Below the pieces are notes generated by a model. It did not search any database, was not told the origin of the DNA, and was given only the letters and a program-made list of their open reading frames with translations. DNA of 11,860 bases from an uncultured Lachnospiraceae bacterium (GTDB taxonomy: Bacteria > Bacillota_A > Clostridia > Lachnospirales > Lachnospiraceae): contig USDU01000058.1 in assembly GCA_900553635.1 (NCBI GenBank), positions 1 through 11,860 on the forward strand, in the 5' to 3' direction. Positions 5,893 through 11,860 of this stretch are shown here, one piece after another. Within the stretch, counting starts at the first letter, position 1. The number at the start of each line of letters is the position of its first letter. A program made the translations under genes and the position numbers.

Positions 5893-5940
5893 AAAAGGGA
5901 AGTAAAAAGAATCAGCCCGGCGACGCCGGGCTGATTTTTA
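5886..5940 (+). ncRNA. Candidate ~55-nt transcript between promoter and terminator
   Basis: If the promoter at 5851-5879 fires, the product from about 5886 to the T tract ending near 5939 would be roughly 55 bases, mostly a purine-rich 5' part followed by the terminator hairpin. I see no start codon with a ribosome binding site in it. It could be a small RNA, or simply an inefficiently terminated start that extends antisense into the HPr-like gene. Confidence 0.25.
5910..5940. terminator. Bidirectional intrinsic terminator
   Basis: A perfect 12-base stem (5910-5921 with 5925-5936, core CAGCCCGGC) closes a three-base GAC loop. It is followed by a T run on the + strand and preceded by an A-rich run (5903-5908) that gives a T tract on the minus strand. 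It separates the convergent XRE gene (+) and HPr-like gene (-) and can terminate both. Confidence 0.9.
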
Positions 5941-5963
5941 TGTAGAGTGAAAATCTTTGTGAA

Positions 5964-6200
5964 TTATTCTTCGATGAGATACGGCTTCAGAATGTTCAGA
6001 ATAGAATCCAGTTCCTCGTCCGCATGGATGCTCAGGTCGATCGGCTTGGACAAATCCAGGCTAAAGATACCCATGATGGATTTAGCGTCAATGACATAGC
6101 GTCCGGAAACCAGATCGAAATCTACGTCGAACTTTGTAATATCATTTACAAAGGATTTCACTTTCTCGATAGAATTCAGACAAATTTTGACTGTTTTCAT
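5964..6200 (-). CDS. HPr-like protein lacking the phosphocarrier histidine
   Basis: The 78-residue product has the HPr fold length and aligns with HPr around KSIMGIFSLDLSKPIDLSI, which matches the KSIMGVMSL region containing regulatory Ser46 (here Ser41). Where HPr has the GIHARPA active site, this protein has SIEKVKS, so the His15 position is Glu12. It therefore cannot pass phosphate in the sugar phosphotransferase system as HPr does. This is reminiscent of Crh in Bacillus, which also lacks the histidine but is phosphorylated on the serine and acts in catabolite regulation; any such role here is inference. The start is supported by AGGAGGG seven bases before the ATG and by a promoter on the same strand (6237-6265). 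It is the only clear minus-strand gene in the window. Confidence 0.85.
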   Translation of the reverse strand: MKTVKICLNSIEKVKSFVNDITKFDVDFDLVSGRYVIDAKSIMGIFSLDLSKPIDLSIHADEELDSILNILKPYLIEE

Positions 6201-6236
6201 GACAATACCCTCCTGATAATAACTTCTATAGTTTCG

Positions 6237-6265
6237 ATCTTAATACCGGGGGTAATAAAAGTCAA
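6237..6265 (-). promoter_or_regulatory. Promoter of the HPr-like gene
   Basis: On the minus strand, TTGACT (6265-6260) and TAAGAT (6242-6237) are 17 bases apart, close to sigma-A consensus. Initiation near 6230 would leave a leader of about 30 bases containing the AGGAGGG ribosome binding site. It points away from mtaB. Confidence 0.7.
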
Positions 6266-6300
6266 TGGGAAATCACATATTTTTGGAAAGAGGTTGGAAA

Positions 6301-7614
6301 ATGAAAAAAGTAGCGCTTCATAACCTGGGCTGCAAGGTAAACGCATATGAGACAGAGGGCATGCAGCAGATGCTGGAACAGGCAGGCTATGAGATTGTAC
6401 CCTTTGAGGAGAAAGCAGATATCTATATTGTCAATACCTGCTCGGTAACGAATATCGCGGATCGGAAGTCCCGTCAGATGCTGCACCGGGCGAAGAAACA
6501 GAATCCGGAGGGTCTGGTGGTAGCGGTGGGCTGCTATGTACAGACAGCAGAGGCTGAGCTGCGTGAGGATGCTGCGGTAGATTTACTGATTGGAAATAAC
6601 CGGAAAAAAGATTTGCTGGCGATTCTGAAAGCTTACGAAGAGGGCGTGGACGAGGAAACGGTTATTGATATCAACCACACAAAGGAATATGAAAATATGA
6701 CGGTCACGAAAACCGCAGAGCATACCAGAGCTTATGTGAAGGTACAGGATGGCTGTAATCAGTTCTGCAGCTATTGTGTGATTCCCTACGCCAGAGGCCG
6801 GGTCCGCAGCCGGGAGAGCGCTGACGTCTGCGCGGAAATCCGGGAGCTGGCAGCGGCGGGCTATCGTGAGGTAGTGCTGACCGGTATTCATTTAAGCTCC
6901 TACGGTGTGGATTTGGAAGGAGAAAATCTCCTGACCCTGATTCAGGCAGTGGATGGGATAGAAGGTATCGACCGCATTCGTCTGGGCTCCCTGGAACCCC
7001 GGATTATCACAGAAGAATTTGCGGAAATGCTGGCAAAGATGCCGAAGTTCTGTCCTCATTTCCACCTGTCCCTGCAGAGCGGCTGCGACGCCACCCTGAA
7101 GCGGATGAACCGTCGCTATACCGCGGAAGAATACGCAAAGAGCTGCGAACTTCTTCGGGAAAAATTCGCCCATCCGGCCCTGACCACGGATGTCATCGTG
7201 GGATTCCCTGGCGAGACAGAAGAGGAATTTGCGGAGACGGTGGAATTCCTGAAGCGGATTCATTTATTTGAGACCCATATTTTCAAATATTCCAGAAGAA
7301 AGGGAACCCGTGCGGCTGTTATGGAGCATCAGGTTCCCGAGCAGATAAAGACCGAGCGCAGCCATATGCTGCTGGCCCTGGATGCAGCGCATTCCAGACA
7401 GTATATGGAGGAACTCCGCGGTCAGCAGGTGGAGATTCTGATTGAGGAAAATATGGTGATAGATGGTGTAGAATATCAGGTGGGCCATACAAAAGAATAC
7501 ATTCGCGCAGCGGTTATTTTCGATGAAGATCTGACGAATCAGATTATTACGGCTGTAATTGGAGATACTATAGAAGAACGTTTGTGCGCTGCAAAGCCGT
7601 TAAATCGGATCTAG
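6301..7614 (+). CDS. mtaB: tRNA (t6A37) methylthiotransferase MtaB
   Basis: MtaB is a radical-SAM enzyme that converts t6A37 to ms2t6A in tRNAs decoding ANN codons. The 437-residue protein shows the full family layout. The N-terminal domain binds an auxiliary 4Fe-4S cluster through Cys11 (NLGCKVNAYE), Cys47 (NTCSVTN) and Cys78 (VGCYVQ). The radical-SAM cluster motif is CNQFCSYC (Cys152, 156, 159), followed by IPYARGR. The C-terminal 65 or so residues form a TRAM RNA-binding domain. The ATG at 6301 is preferred over 6265 because AAAGAGG (6287-6293) precedes it and MtaB proteins begin in this way. In B. subtilis this gene (yqeV) directly follows rsmE; here about 4.3 kb lies between them. I see no convincing promoter of its own. 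Confidence 0.96.
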   Translation: MKKVALHNLGCKVNAYETEGMQQMLEQAGYEIVPFEEKADIYIVNTCSVTNIADRKSRQMLHRAKKQNPEGLVVAVGCYVQTAEAELREDAAVDLLIGNNRKKDLLAILKAYEEGVDEETVIDINHTKEYENMTVTKTAEHTRAYVKVQDGCNQFCSYCVIPYARGRVRSRESADVCAEIRELAAAGYREVVLTGIHLSSYGVDLEGENLLTLIQAVDGIEGIDRIRLGSLEPRIITEEFAEMLAKMPKFCPHFHLSLQSGCDATLKRMNRRYTAEEYAKSCELLREKFAHPALTTDVIVGFPGETEEEFAETVEFLKRIHLFETHIFKYSRRKGTRAAVMEHQVPEQIKTERSHMLLALDAAHSRQYMEELRGQQVEILIEENMVIDGVEYQVGHTKEYIRAAVIFDEDLTNQIITAVIGDTIEERLCAAKPLNRI

Positions 7615-7617
7615 GAC

Positions 7618-7646
7618 TTGTATTTTTGCAAAAGATAGAGTACAAT
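7618..7646 (+). promoter_or_regulatory. Promoter of the ireB-ruvX operon
   Basis: TTGTAT (7618-7623) and TACAAT (7641-7646) are 17 bases apart, and expected initiation near 7653 is shortly before the AGGAG at 7663-7667. It starts four bases after the mtaB stop codon, in a gap of about 60 bases with no terminator hairpin, so mtaB transcripts may also read through. Confidence 0.6.
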
Positions 7647-7677
7647 AGTTTGTAGTGGTGTCAGGAGCGTGATGAAA

Positions 7678-7935
7678 ATGAGCAAAATGGATAGCACACA
7701 GAATTTCAAAGTATTGCCGGAATCTGAGAACCGGGTAGGGGATATTCTGAACCAGGTATATCAGGCGATGACAGAAAAGGGATATAATCCGGTGAATCAG
7801 ATCGTGGGTTATATTATGTCCGGAGATCCTACCTATATTACCAGTCATAACAACGCCCGCAGCCTGATTATGAAGGTGGAGCGCGACGAGCTGGTGGAAG
7901 AACTTCTGAAAGTTTATATCGAGGCAAAGCTGTAG
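7678..7935 (+). CDS. ireB: IreB/ReoM family regulatory phosphoprotein (UPF0297)
   Basis: This 85-residue protein belongs to the UPF0297 family: [20 protein letters not shown], the NNAR segment and ERDELVEEL are clear. In Enterococcus (IreB) and Listeria (ReoM) the protein is phosphorylated on an N-terminal threonine by the PASTA-domain kinase and controls peptidoglycan synthesis, in Listeria through ClpCP-dependent turnover of MurA. Thr7 in the MDSTQNF stretch aligns with that threonine. Possible starts are GTG 7669, ATG 7672 and ATG 7678. The last is chosen because AGGAG (7663-7667) lies ten bases upstream and the N-terminus then aligns with ReoM; 7672 remains possible. The gene leads the operon, as yrzL does in B. 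subtilis, and ruvX follows after 13 bases. Confidence 0.93.
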   Translation: MSKMDSTQNFKVLPESENRVGDILNQVYQAMTEKGYNPVNQIVGYIMSGDPTYITSHNNARSLIMKVERDELVEELLKVYIEAKL

Positions 7936-7948
7936 CAAGGAGTTGTAT

Positions 7949-8413
7949 ATGAGAATTCTGGGACTGGACTTTGGTTCCAAGACAGTAGGCGTCGCAGTCA
8001 GCGATCCGCTGGGTATTACGGCCCAGCCAGTGGAGATTGTCCGGAGAAAATCCGAGAGCAAGCTTCGCCAGACGCTTGCCAGAATAGAAGAGCTGGCGAA
8101 GGAGTACCGGGCCGAGAGCTTTGTGCTGGGACTTCCGAAAAATATGAATAATACCATGGGTGAGCGGGCCGAGAAGTCTCTCGCATTTAAAGAAATGCTG
8201 GAAAAGAGAACGGGTCTGCCTGTTGTGATGTGGGATGAACGTCTCACGACTGTAGCAGCCAACCGGGCTATGATGAAAGGCGGTGTGCGCCGGGAAAACC
8301 GGGGAGAATTCGTGGATTCTATGGCGGCAGCGTTGATTTTACAGGGCTATCTGGATAGTTTGAAGAATTCGGCAAACAATTCTGATACCGCACAGGTGGA
8401 AGATGAGGAGTAA
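7949..8413 (+). CDS. ruvX: RuvX/YqgF family RNase H-like nuclease (Holliday junction resolvase-like)
   Basis: The 154-residue RNase H-fold protein has [15 protein letters not shown] with the first acidic ligand Asp7, [17 protein letters not shown] (Glu97) and [12 protein letters not shown] (Asp123). This is the complete acidic set expected of an active nuclease. Members are linked to 16S rRNA 5'-end processing in E. coli (YqgF) and to Holliday junction resolution in other bacteria. The ATG at 7949 has AAGGAG six bases upstream; an in-frame TTG at 7943 would be too close to it. The last 15 or so residues are acidic and probably disordered. The position between ireB and a DUF1292 gene is conserved across Firmicutes. 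Confidence 0.95.
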   Translation: MRILGLDFGSKTVGVAVSDPLGITAQPVEIVRRKSESKLRQTLARIEELAKEYRAESFVLGLPKNMNNTMGERAEKSLAFKEMLEKRTGLPVVMWDERLTTVAANRAMMKGGVRRENRGEFVDSMAAALILQGYLDSLKNSANNSDTAQVEDEE

Positions 8414-8418
8414 CTTAC

Positions 8419-8679
8419 ATGGAAAAGATTTCGTTTACTCATAAAGAGACCGGAGAAACCGTGGATTTTTATGTCCTGGAGGAGACACGCCTGAACGGGG
8501 TGGACTATATTTTGGTAACAGATTCCCAGGAGGACGACGGGGAAGCACTGATTTTAAAGGATTTATCTTCTGATGGAGACAGTGAAGCTCTTTATGAAAT
8601 CGTAGAAGATGATCAGGAGCTGGAAAGTGTCATGGGCATTTTTGAGCAGCTTTTGGAGGATGTGGATCTCACCTTGTAA
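8419..8679 (+). CDS. DUF1292 (YrzB-like) acidic protein of unknown function
   Basis: The 86-residue protein is very acidic, especially at its end (LEDVDLTL), and carries the family-like opening with a beta-rich segment VDFYVLEETRLNGVDYILVTD. The family has no established biochemical role; identity rests on this pattern and on position directly after ruvX, as for yrzB in B. subtilis. GAGGAG overlapping the ruvX stop codon serves as ribosome binding site, so the two are probably translationally coupled. No signal peptide or membrane segment is visible. Confidence 0.88.
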   Translation: MEKISFTHKETGETVDFYVLEETRLNGVDYILVTDSQEDDGEALILKDLSSDGDSEALYEIVEDDQELESVMGIFEQLLEDVDLTL

Positions 8680-8706
8680 AAATAAGGAAAAAGGAAGGTG
8701 ATTTCT

Positions 8707-9162
8707 ATGGCAGTAGACAGAGACAGATTTAAAGATTTATTAAAAGAAAAAGGATTTAAAATGACCAGACAGCGTCTGGTTGTGCTGGAGGTGCTGGCGG
8801 AGAACCCGGAGCAGCATCTGACAGCAGAAGAAATTTATGAGCGAGTAAAAGTAGAAAATCCGGATATCGGATTGGCTACTGTTTATAGAACAGTTCAGTT
8901 ATTGTTAGAGCTGGAACTGATTGATCGGATCAATCTGGATGACGGCTTTATCCGTTATGAGATTGGAAGCATCGAGGAGAAGGAACATCACAGATACCAT
9001 CATTTAATATGTATGAGATGCGGAAAGGTGTCCGCATTTCAGGATGATATGCTGGAAGCGCTTGAGTCGGGGGTCAGAGAAGCGCTTGGATTTCAGGTGA
9101 TCGATCATGAGGTAAAACTCTACGGATACTGTAAAGACTGTTTGGAAAAGGAACATAAGTAA
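8707..9162 (+). CDS. fur: Fur family metal-responsive repressor
   Basis: The 151-residue protein has the winged-helix domain with GLATVYRTVQLLLELELIDR, the His-rich hinge EHHRYHHLIC (residues 93-102) and two CxxC pairs (Cys102/105 and Cys142/145) that form the structural zinc site. The sequence around the recognition helix (GLATVYRT) and hinge (INLDDGFIRYE) is closer to Fur than to PerR, which typically has a different helix and an Asp-rich hinge, so iron-responsive repression is most likely; Zur cannot be excluded. The ATG at 8707 has AAGGAAGG eight bases upstream, while an in-frame GTG at 8698 overlaps that site. I see no Fur-box-like palindrome directly upstream. In B. subtilis the equivalent operon has no regulator here. 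Confidence 0.93.
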   Translation: MAVDRDRFKDLLKEKGFKMTRQRLVVLEVLAENPEQHLTAEEIYERVKVENPDIGLATVYRTVQLLLELELIDRINLDDGFIRYEIGSIEEKEHHRYHHLICMRCGKVSAFQDDMLEALESGVREALGFQVIDHEVKLYGYCKDCLEKEHK

Positions 9163-9189
9163 CAGCTATTATTTACAGGAGGAAAGAGT

Positions 9190-10854
9190 TTGAGAAATAT
9201 TAACAATTCAAAATTGCGGATCATTCCCCTCGGCGGACTGGAGCAGATCGGAATGAACATTACTGCCTTTGAATTCGAAGACAGTATTATTGTTGTGGAC
9301 TGCGGAATGGCATTTCCGGAGGATGATATGCTGGGCATCGATCTGGTTATTCCGGATATCAGCTATCTGAAGGAGAATATTCAGAAGGTGAAGGGCTTTG
9401 TGATCACCCATGGACACGAGGATCATATCGGAGCCATTCCCTATGTCCTGAAGGAGATCAATGTACCGATCTACGCAACTAAGCTGACTATTGGTCTGAT
9501 TGATCACAAGCTGAAAGAGCATAATATGCTGAATCATGTGAAACGCAAAGTCATTCAGCATGGTCAGTCTATCAATCTGGGCGCGTTCCGGATTGAGTTC
9601 ATCAAGACAAACCACAGTATCGTGGACGCGTCTGCGCTGGCGATTTACTCTCCGGCAGGCATCGTCGTGCATACCGGAGACTTCAAGGTAGACTACACGC
9701 CGGTATTTGGCGATGCTATCGACCTGCAGCGTTTCGGCGAGATTGGAAAGAAGGGCGTTTTGGCCCTGATGTGCGACAGTACCAATGCGGAGCGTCCGGG
9801 CTTCACCATGTCCGAGCGTACGGTCGGCAAGGTGTTCGATGGTATTATGTCCGATCATCAGGATTCCCGTATTATCATTGCAACCTTTGCGTCCAATGTA
9901 GACCGCGTACAGCAGATCATCAACTCTGCTTACAAGTATGGACGTAAGGTAGTTATCGAGGGGCGTAGTATGGTCAATGTCATTTCTACAGCATCGGAGC
10001 TGGGTTACCTGAGTATTCCGGATAAGACGCTGATTGACATTGAACAGATGAAGAATTATCCGGATAATCAGGTAGTCCTGATTACCACAGGAAGTCAGGG
10101 CGAGTCCATGGCGGCTTTGTCCCGTATGGCGGCAAATATCCATAAAAAAGTCCAGATTAAGCCGGGGGATACCGTCGTATTCAGTTCCAAAGCGATTCCG
10201 GGTAATGAAAAGGCGGTTTCCCGCGTTATCAATGAACTGTCCATGAAGGGGGCCGATGTCATTTTCCAGGATGCCCATGTGTCCGGTCATGCATGCCAGG
10301 AGGAGATTAAGCTGATTTACTCTCTGGTGCGTCCGAAATATGCGATTCCGGTACACGGTGAATACCGCCATCTGAAGGCTCAGGCTGATGTTGCACAGAG
10401 CCTGGGGATTCCGAAGGAAAATATTTTTGTAATGACCTCCGGCGATGTGCTGGAGCTGTGTGATGAGAGCGCAAAGATTGTAGATCATGTGCATACAGGA
10501 GCGATTCTGGTAGACGGTCTCGGCATTGGCGACGTAGGCAATATCGTACTGCGTGACCGCCAGCATCTGGCAGAAGATGGTATCATGATTGTCGTTATGA
10601 CTCTGGAGAAATACAGCAATCAGCTACTTGCCGGACCGGACATCGTATCCCGTGGTTTCGTCTATGTGCGTGAGTCTGAGGATCTGATGGAAGAAGCCAG
10701 AAATGTGGTAAATGATGCCGTGAATGATTGTCTCGGCAGAGGTATTTCTGACTGGGGCAAGCTGAAGAATGTCATCAAGGATGCCCTGAATGACTTCATT
10801 TGGAAGAAGACGAAGAGAAGTCCGATGATTCTGCCGATTATTATGGAAGTATAG
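9190..10854 (+). CDS. rnj: Ribonuclease J (metallo-beta-lactamase/beta-CASP family)
   Basis: RNase J is the main 5'-to-3' exoribonuclease and an endonuclease of mRNA decay and rRNA maturation in Firmicutes. The 554-residue length is typical. The zinc site is complete: HGHEDH (His74, His76, Asp78, His79), HTGDFK with Asp164, and the C-terminal VHGEYRH (His389). The beta-CASP domain lies between, and a C-terminal domain of about 100 residues follows. The start is a TTG at 9190, well placed seven bases after AGGAGG (9177-9182), and it gives the usual opening IIPLGGLEQIGMN soon after; no in-frame ATG exists before that motif. The gene ends with tandem stops TAG-TAA. It lies 27 bases after fur, inside the yrzL-type operon. 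Confidence 0.97.
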   Translation: MRNINNSKLRIIPLGGLEQIGMNITAFEFEDSIIVVDCGMAFPEDDMLGIDLVIPDISYLKENIQKVKGFVITHGHEDHIGAIPYVLKEINVPIYATKLTIGLIDHKLKEHNMLNHVKRKVIQHGQSINLGAFRIEFIKTNHSIVDASALAIYSPAGIVVHTGDFKVDYTPVFGDAIDLQRFGEIGKKGVLALMCDSTNAERPGFTMSERTVGKVFDGIMSDHQDSRIIIATFASNVDRVQQIINSAYKYGRKVVIEGRSMVNVISTASELGYLSIPDKTLIDIEQMKNYPDNQVVLITTGSQGESMAALSRMAANIHKKVQIKPGDTVVFSSKAIPGNEKAVSRVINELSMKGADVIFQDAHVSGHACQEEIKLIYSLVRPKYAIPVHGEYRHLKAQADVAQSLGIPKENIFVMTSGDVLELCDESAKIVDHVHTGAILVDGLGIGDVGNIVLRDRQHLAEDGIMIVVMTLEKYSNQLLAGPDIVSRGFVYVRESEDLMEEARNVVNDAVNDCLGRGISDWGKLKNVIKDALNDFIWKKTKRSPMILPIIMEV

Positions 10855-10881
10855 TAACTGATACGTATAAGAGGACCTGGA

Positions 10882-11280
10882 ATGAATACAAAAAAAGCAG
10901 CTTTGACAGTACTATCGATTACCTTGAAGATTGTAATTATCGCAGTGGTTGCGCTGGGGATTTTCCGGCTTGGCAGCATGGCGTTTTCTTATGGACATTC
11001 CGTATTTCAGGAAGAGGCTGTGGATCCCATGCCCGGAAGAACCATTCAGGTGACGGTGCCGGACGGTGCGTCTAAGACAGAGATTGCAAAGCTGCTGGAG
11101 AAAAAAGGACTGGTGGAGGATTGGAAGCTTTTCTACATCCAGGTCCTCTGCTCCAAATATTCCAAGACTATGAAACCCGGTACCTACACACTGTCCACGG
11201 CCATGCGGCCACGTCAGCTGATGGCGGTGCTGTCCGGGGAGGATGTGGAATTTAACTGGGGACAAGAGGAAGAATCGTAA
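10882..11280 (+). CDS. Short MltG/YceG-like membrane protein without the transglycosylase domain
   Basis: The 132-residue protein has an N-terminal membrane helix (about 8-30). A region matching the LysM-like N-terminal part of MltG follows (residues 53-120): IQVTVPDGASKTEIAKLLEKKGLV, a KPGTYTLSTAMRP stretch and a LMAVLSG end. Full MltG proteins are around 340-380 residues and carry the catalytic glutamate in the missing C-terminal domain, so this one cannot terminate glycan strands. The frame closes cleanly at TAA and the next gene begins at once, so no frameshifted remainder is visible. GAGG (10871-10874) precedes the ATG. Its place matches yrrL (mltG) of B. subtilis, so it is an orthologue reduced to the outer-facing domain, or a paralogue of a full-length copy elsewhere. 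Confidence 0.85.
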   Translation: MNTKKAALTVLSITLKIVIIAVVALGIFRLGSMAFSYGHSVFQEEAVDPMPGRTIQVTVPDGASKTEIAKLLEKKGLVEDWKLFYIQVLCSKYSKTMKPGTYTLSTAMRPRQLMAVLSGEDVEFNWGQEEES

Positions 11281-11860
11281 GTGATAGCAGGAGAGAGAAC
11301 GACAGCCTATATCAATTCCCTTGATATGGGCAATACAGAGCTTTTAAATCAAATAGAGAAAGAAGCACTGGAAACCTATGTGCCGATCATACGACGGGAG
11401 ACGCAAAGCTTTCTGAAGACGCTGCTGGCGGCGGCGAAGCCAAAGTCTATCCTGGAAGTAGGAACGGCCATAGGCTTTTCTGCGCTTCTGATAGCAGAGT
11501 ACAGTCCGGCGGATACACAGATCACCACCATTGAAAAATACGAGAAACGGATTCCCATCGCCAAGGAGAATTTCCGCAGGGCGGGACGCCAGGCTCAGAT
11601 TACCCTGCTGGAGGGGGATGCTGCGGATATTTTGAAGGGGCTGACAGGAACCTATGATTTTATTTTCATGGATGCAGCCAAGGGCCAGTATATTCACTTC
11701 CTGCCGGAGGTATTCCGGCTTCTGGCGCCGGGAGGAATCCTTCTGTCCGATAATGTACTGCAGGACGGCGATATCATCGAATCCCGCTTTGCCGTGGAAC
11801 GCCGCGACCGAACCATTCACAGCCGTATGCGGGAGTATCTGTATACACTGACCCATCACC
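11281..11860 (+). CDS. trmR: SAM-dependent O-methyltransferase, probable TrmR (partial, cut at window end)
   Basis: The frame is open from GTG 11281 to the window end (193 codons). It shows a SAM loop ILEVGTAIGFSA (residues 57-68), a FMDAAKGQY motif with metal ligand Asp131, and SDNVL (Asp157, Asn158), the usual catechol-O-methyltransferase-like metal site. The beginning ERTTAYINSL aligns with Bacillus YrrM, which supports the GTG start directly after the preceding TAA, with AGAGGA at 11265-11270. YrrM (TrmR) methylates 5-hydroxyuridine to 5-methoxyuridine at the tRNA wobble position. The gene also sits where yrrM does, after the MltG homologue, with U32-peptidase-like hydroxylation genes expected next, beyond the window. 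The general family is sure; the TrmR assignment rests on alignment from memory and on synteny. Confidence 0.88.
   Translation, partial: MIAGERTTAYINSLDMGNTELLNQIEKEALETYVPIIRRETQSFLKTLLAAAKPKSILEVGTAIGFSALLIAEYSPADTQITTIEKYEKRIPIAKENFRRAGRQAQITLLEGDAADILKGLTGTYDFIFMDAAKGQYIHFLPEVFRLLAPGGILLSDNVLQDGDIIESRFAVERRDRTIHSRMREYLYTLTHH

Noticed and set aside
5676..5945. Alternative + strand frame overlapping the XRE gene
   Set aside because: Out of frame with a clear helix-turn-helix domain, Arg/Gly-rich without motifs, and it runs through the terminator at 5910-5940.
6201..6300. Search for a + strand promoter for mtaB
   Set aside because: TAATAC (6241-6246) and TAATAA (6253-6258) resemble -10 boxes but have no -35 partner at usual spacing, so I do not annotate one.
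9208..10566. 452-codon open frame on the minus strand opposite RNase J
   Set aside because: The + strand encodes a complete RNase J with all catalytic motifs. The minus-strand product is rich in His, Gln, Cys and Arg with no recognisable domain, as expected of an antisense shadow.
10861..10868. ATACGTAT palindrome between RNase J and the MltG-like gene
   Set aside because: Eight bases of perfect palindrome are expected by chance in this length, and no repeat or promoter accompanies it.
1..11860. CRISPR arrays, tRNA or rRNA genes, transposases, phage genes
   Set aside because: I found no regularly spaced repeats, cloverleaf-forming or rRNA-like sequence, and no transposase or integrase motifs in any frame.

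Overview
The window looks like a chromosomal segment of a low-to-medium-GC Firmicute, most likely a Clostridia/Lachnospiraceae-type gut anaerobe. I base this on purine-rich Shine-Dalgarno sites before almost every gene, gene pairs familiar from Bacillus and Clostridium (prmA-rsmE, ireB-ruvX-DUF1292), an RNase J, and a degenerate HPr-like protein. The taxonomic call is inference from gene content and codon style, not a database match. Nearly all genes are on the + strand.

Left edge (1-305): the tail of an unknown, probably membrane-bound protein, then about 260 bases without a gene. This gap is dense in structure: three tandem 10-base boxes, two intrinsic terminator hairpins in a row, and a roughly 100-base element with imperfect inverted ends and internal hairpins that abuts the prmA ribosome binding site.

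306-4361: a tightly packed operon of prmA (ribosomal protein L11 methylation), rsmE (16S rRNA m3U1498), a class I cysteine desulfurase and thiI (tRNA 4-thiouridine). The last two resemble the dedicated NifZ-ThiI sulfur relay of Bacillus, because this ThiI lacks a rhodanese domain.

4362-5940: an accessory-looking stretch. It holds a free-standing FakA/DegV-kinase-type middle domain, a minimal nucleotidyltransferase overlapping its HEPN-like partner (a type VII toxin-antitoxin-like pair), and a small XRE regulator carrying an N-terminal membrane helix. A consensus-like promoter then runs into a bidirectional terminator after only about 55 bases.

5964-6200 (minus): an HPr-like protein with no phosphocarrier histidine but an intact regulatory-serine region, with its own strong promoter. 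6301-7614: mtaB (ms2t6A37 tRNA methylthiotransferase). In B. subtilis prmA-rsmE-mtaB are contiguous (yqeT-yqeU-yqeV), so everything from 2009 to about 6265 interrupts that ancestral order.

7618-11860: a second operon with its own promoter: ireB/reoM, ruvX, DUF1292 (yrzB), fur, RNase J (TTG start), a truncated MltG-like membrane protein, and an O-methyltransferase cut by the window end. Without fur and rnj this is the B. subtilis yrzL-yrrK-yrzB-yrrL-yrrM order, so the last gene is probably trmR (tRNA mo5U). Overall the window is a translation-modification and RNA-metabolism neighbourhood (L11, 16S rRNA, s4U8, ms2t6A37, mo5U34, RuvX, RNase J) with a small defence/regulatory insert. The insert and the structured leader of prmA are the parts most worth following up.
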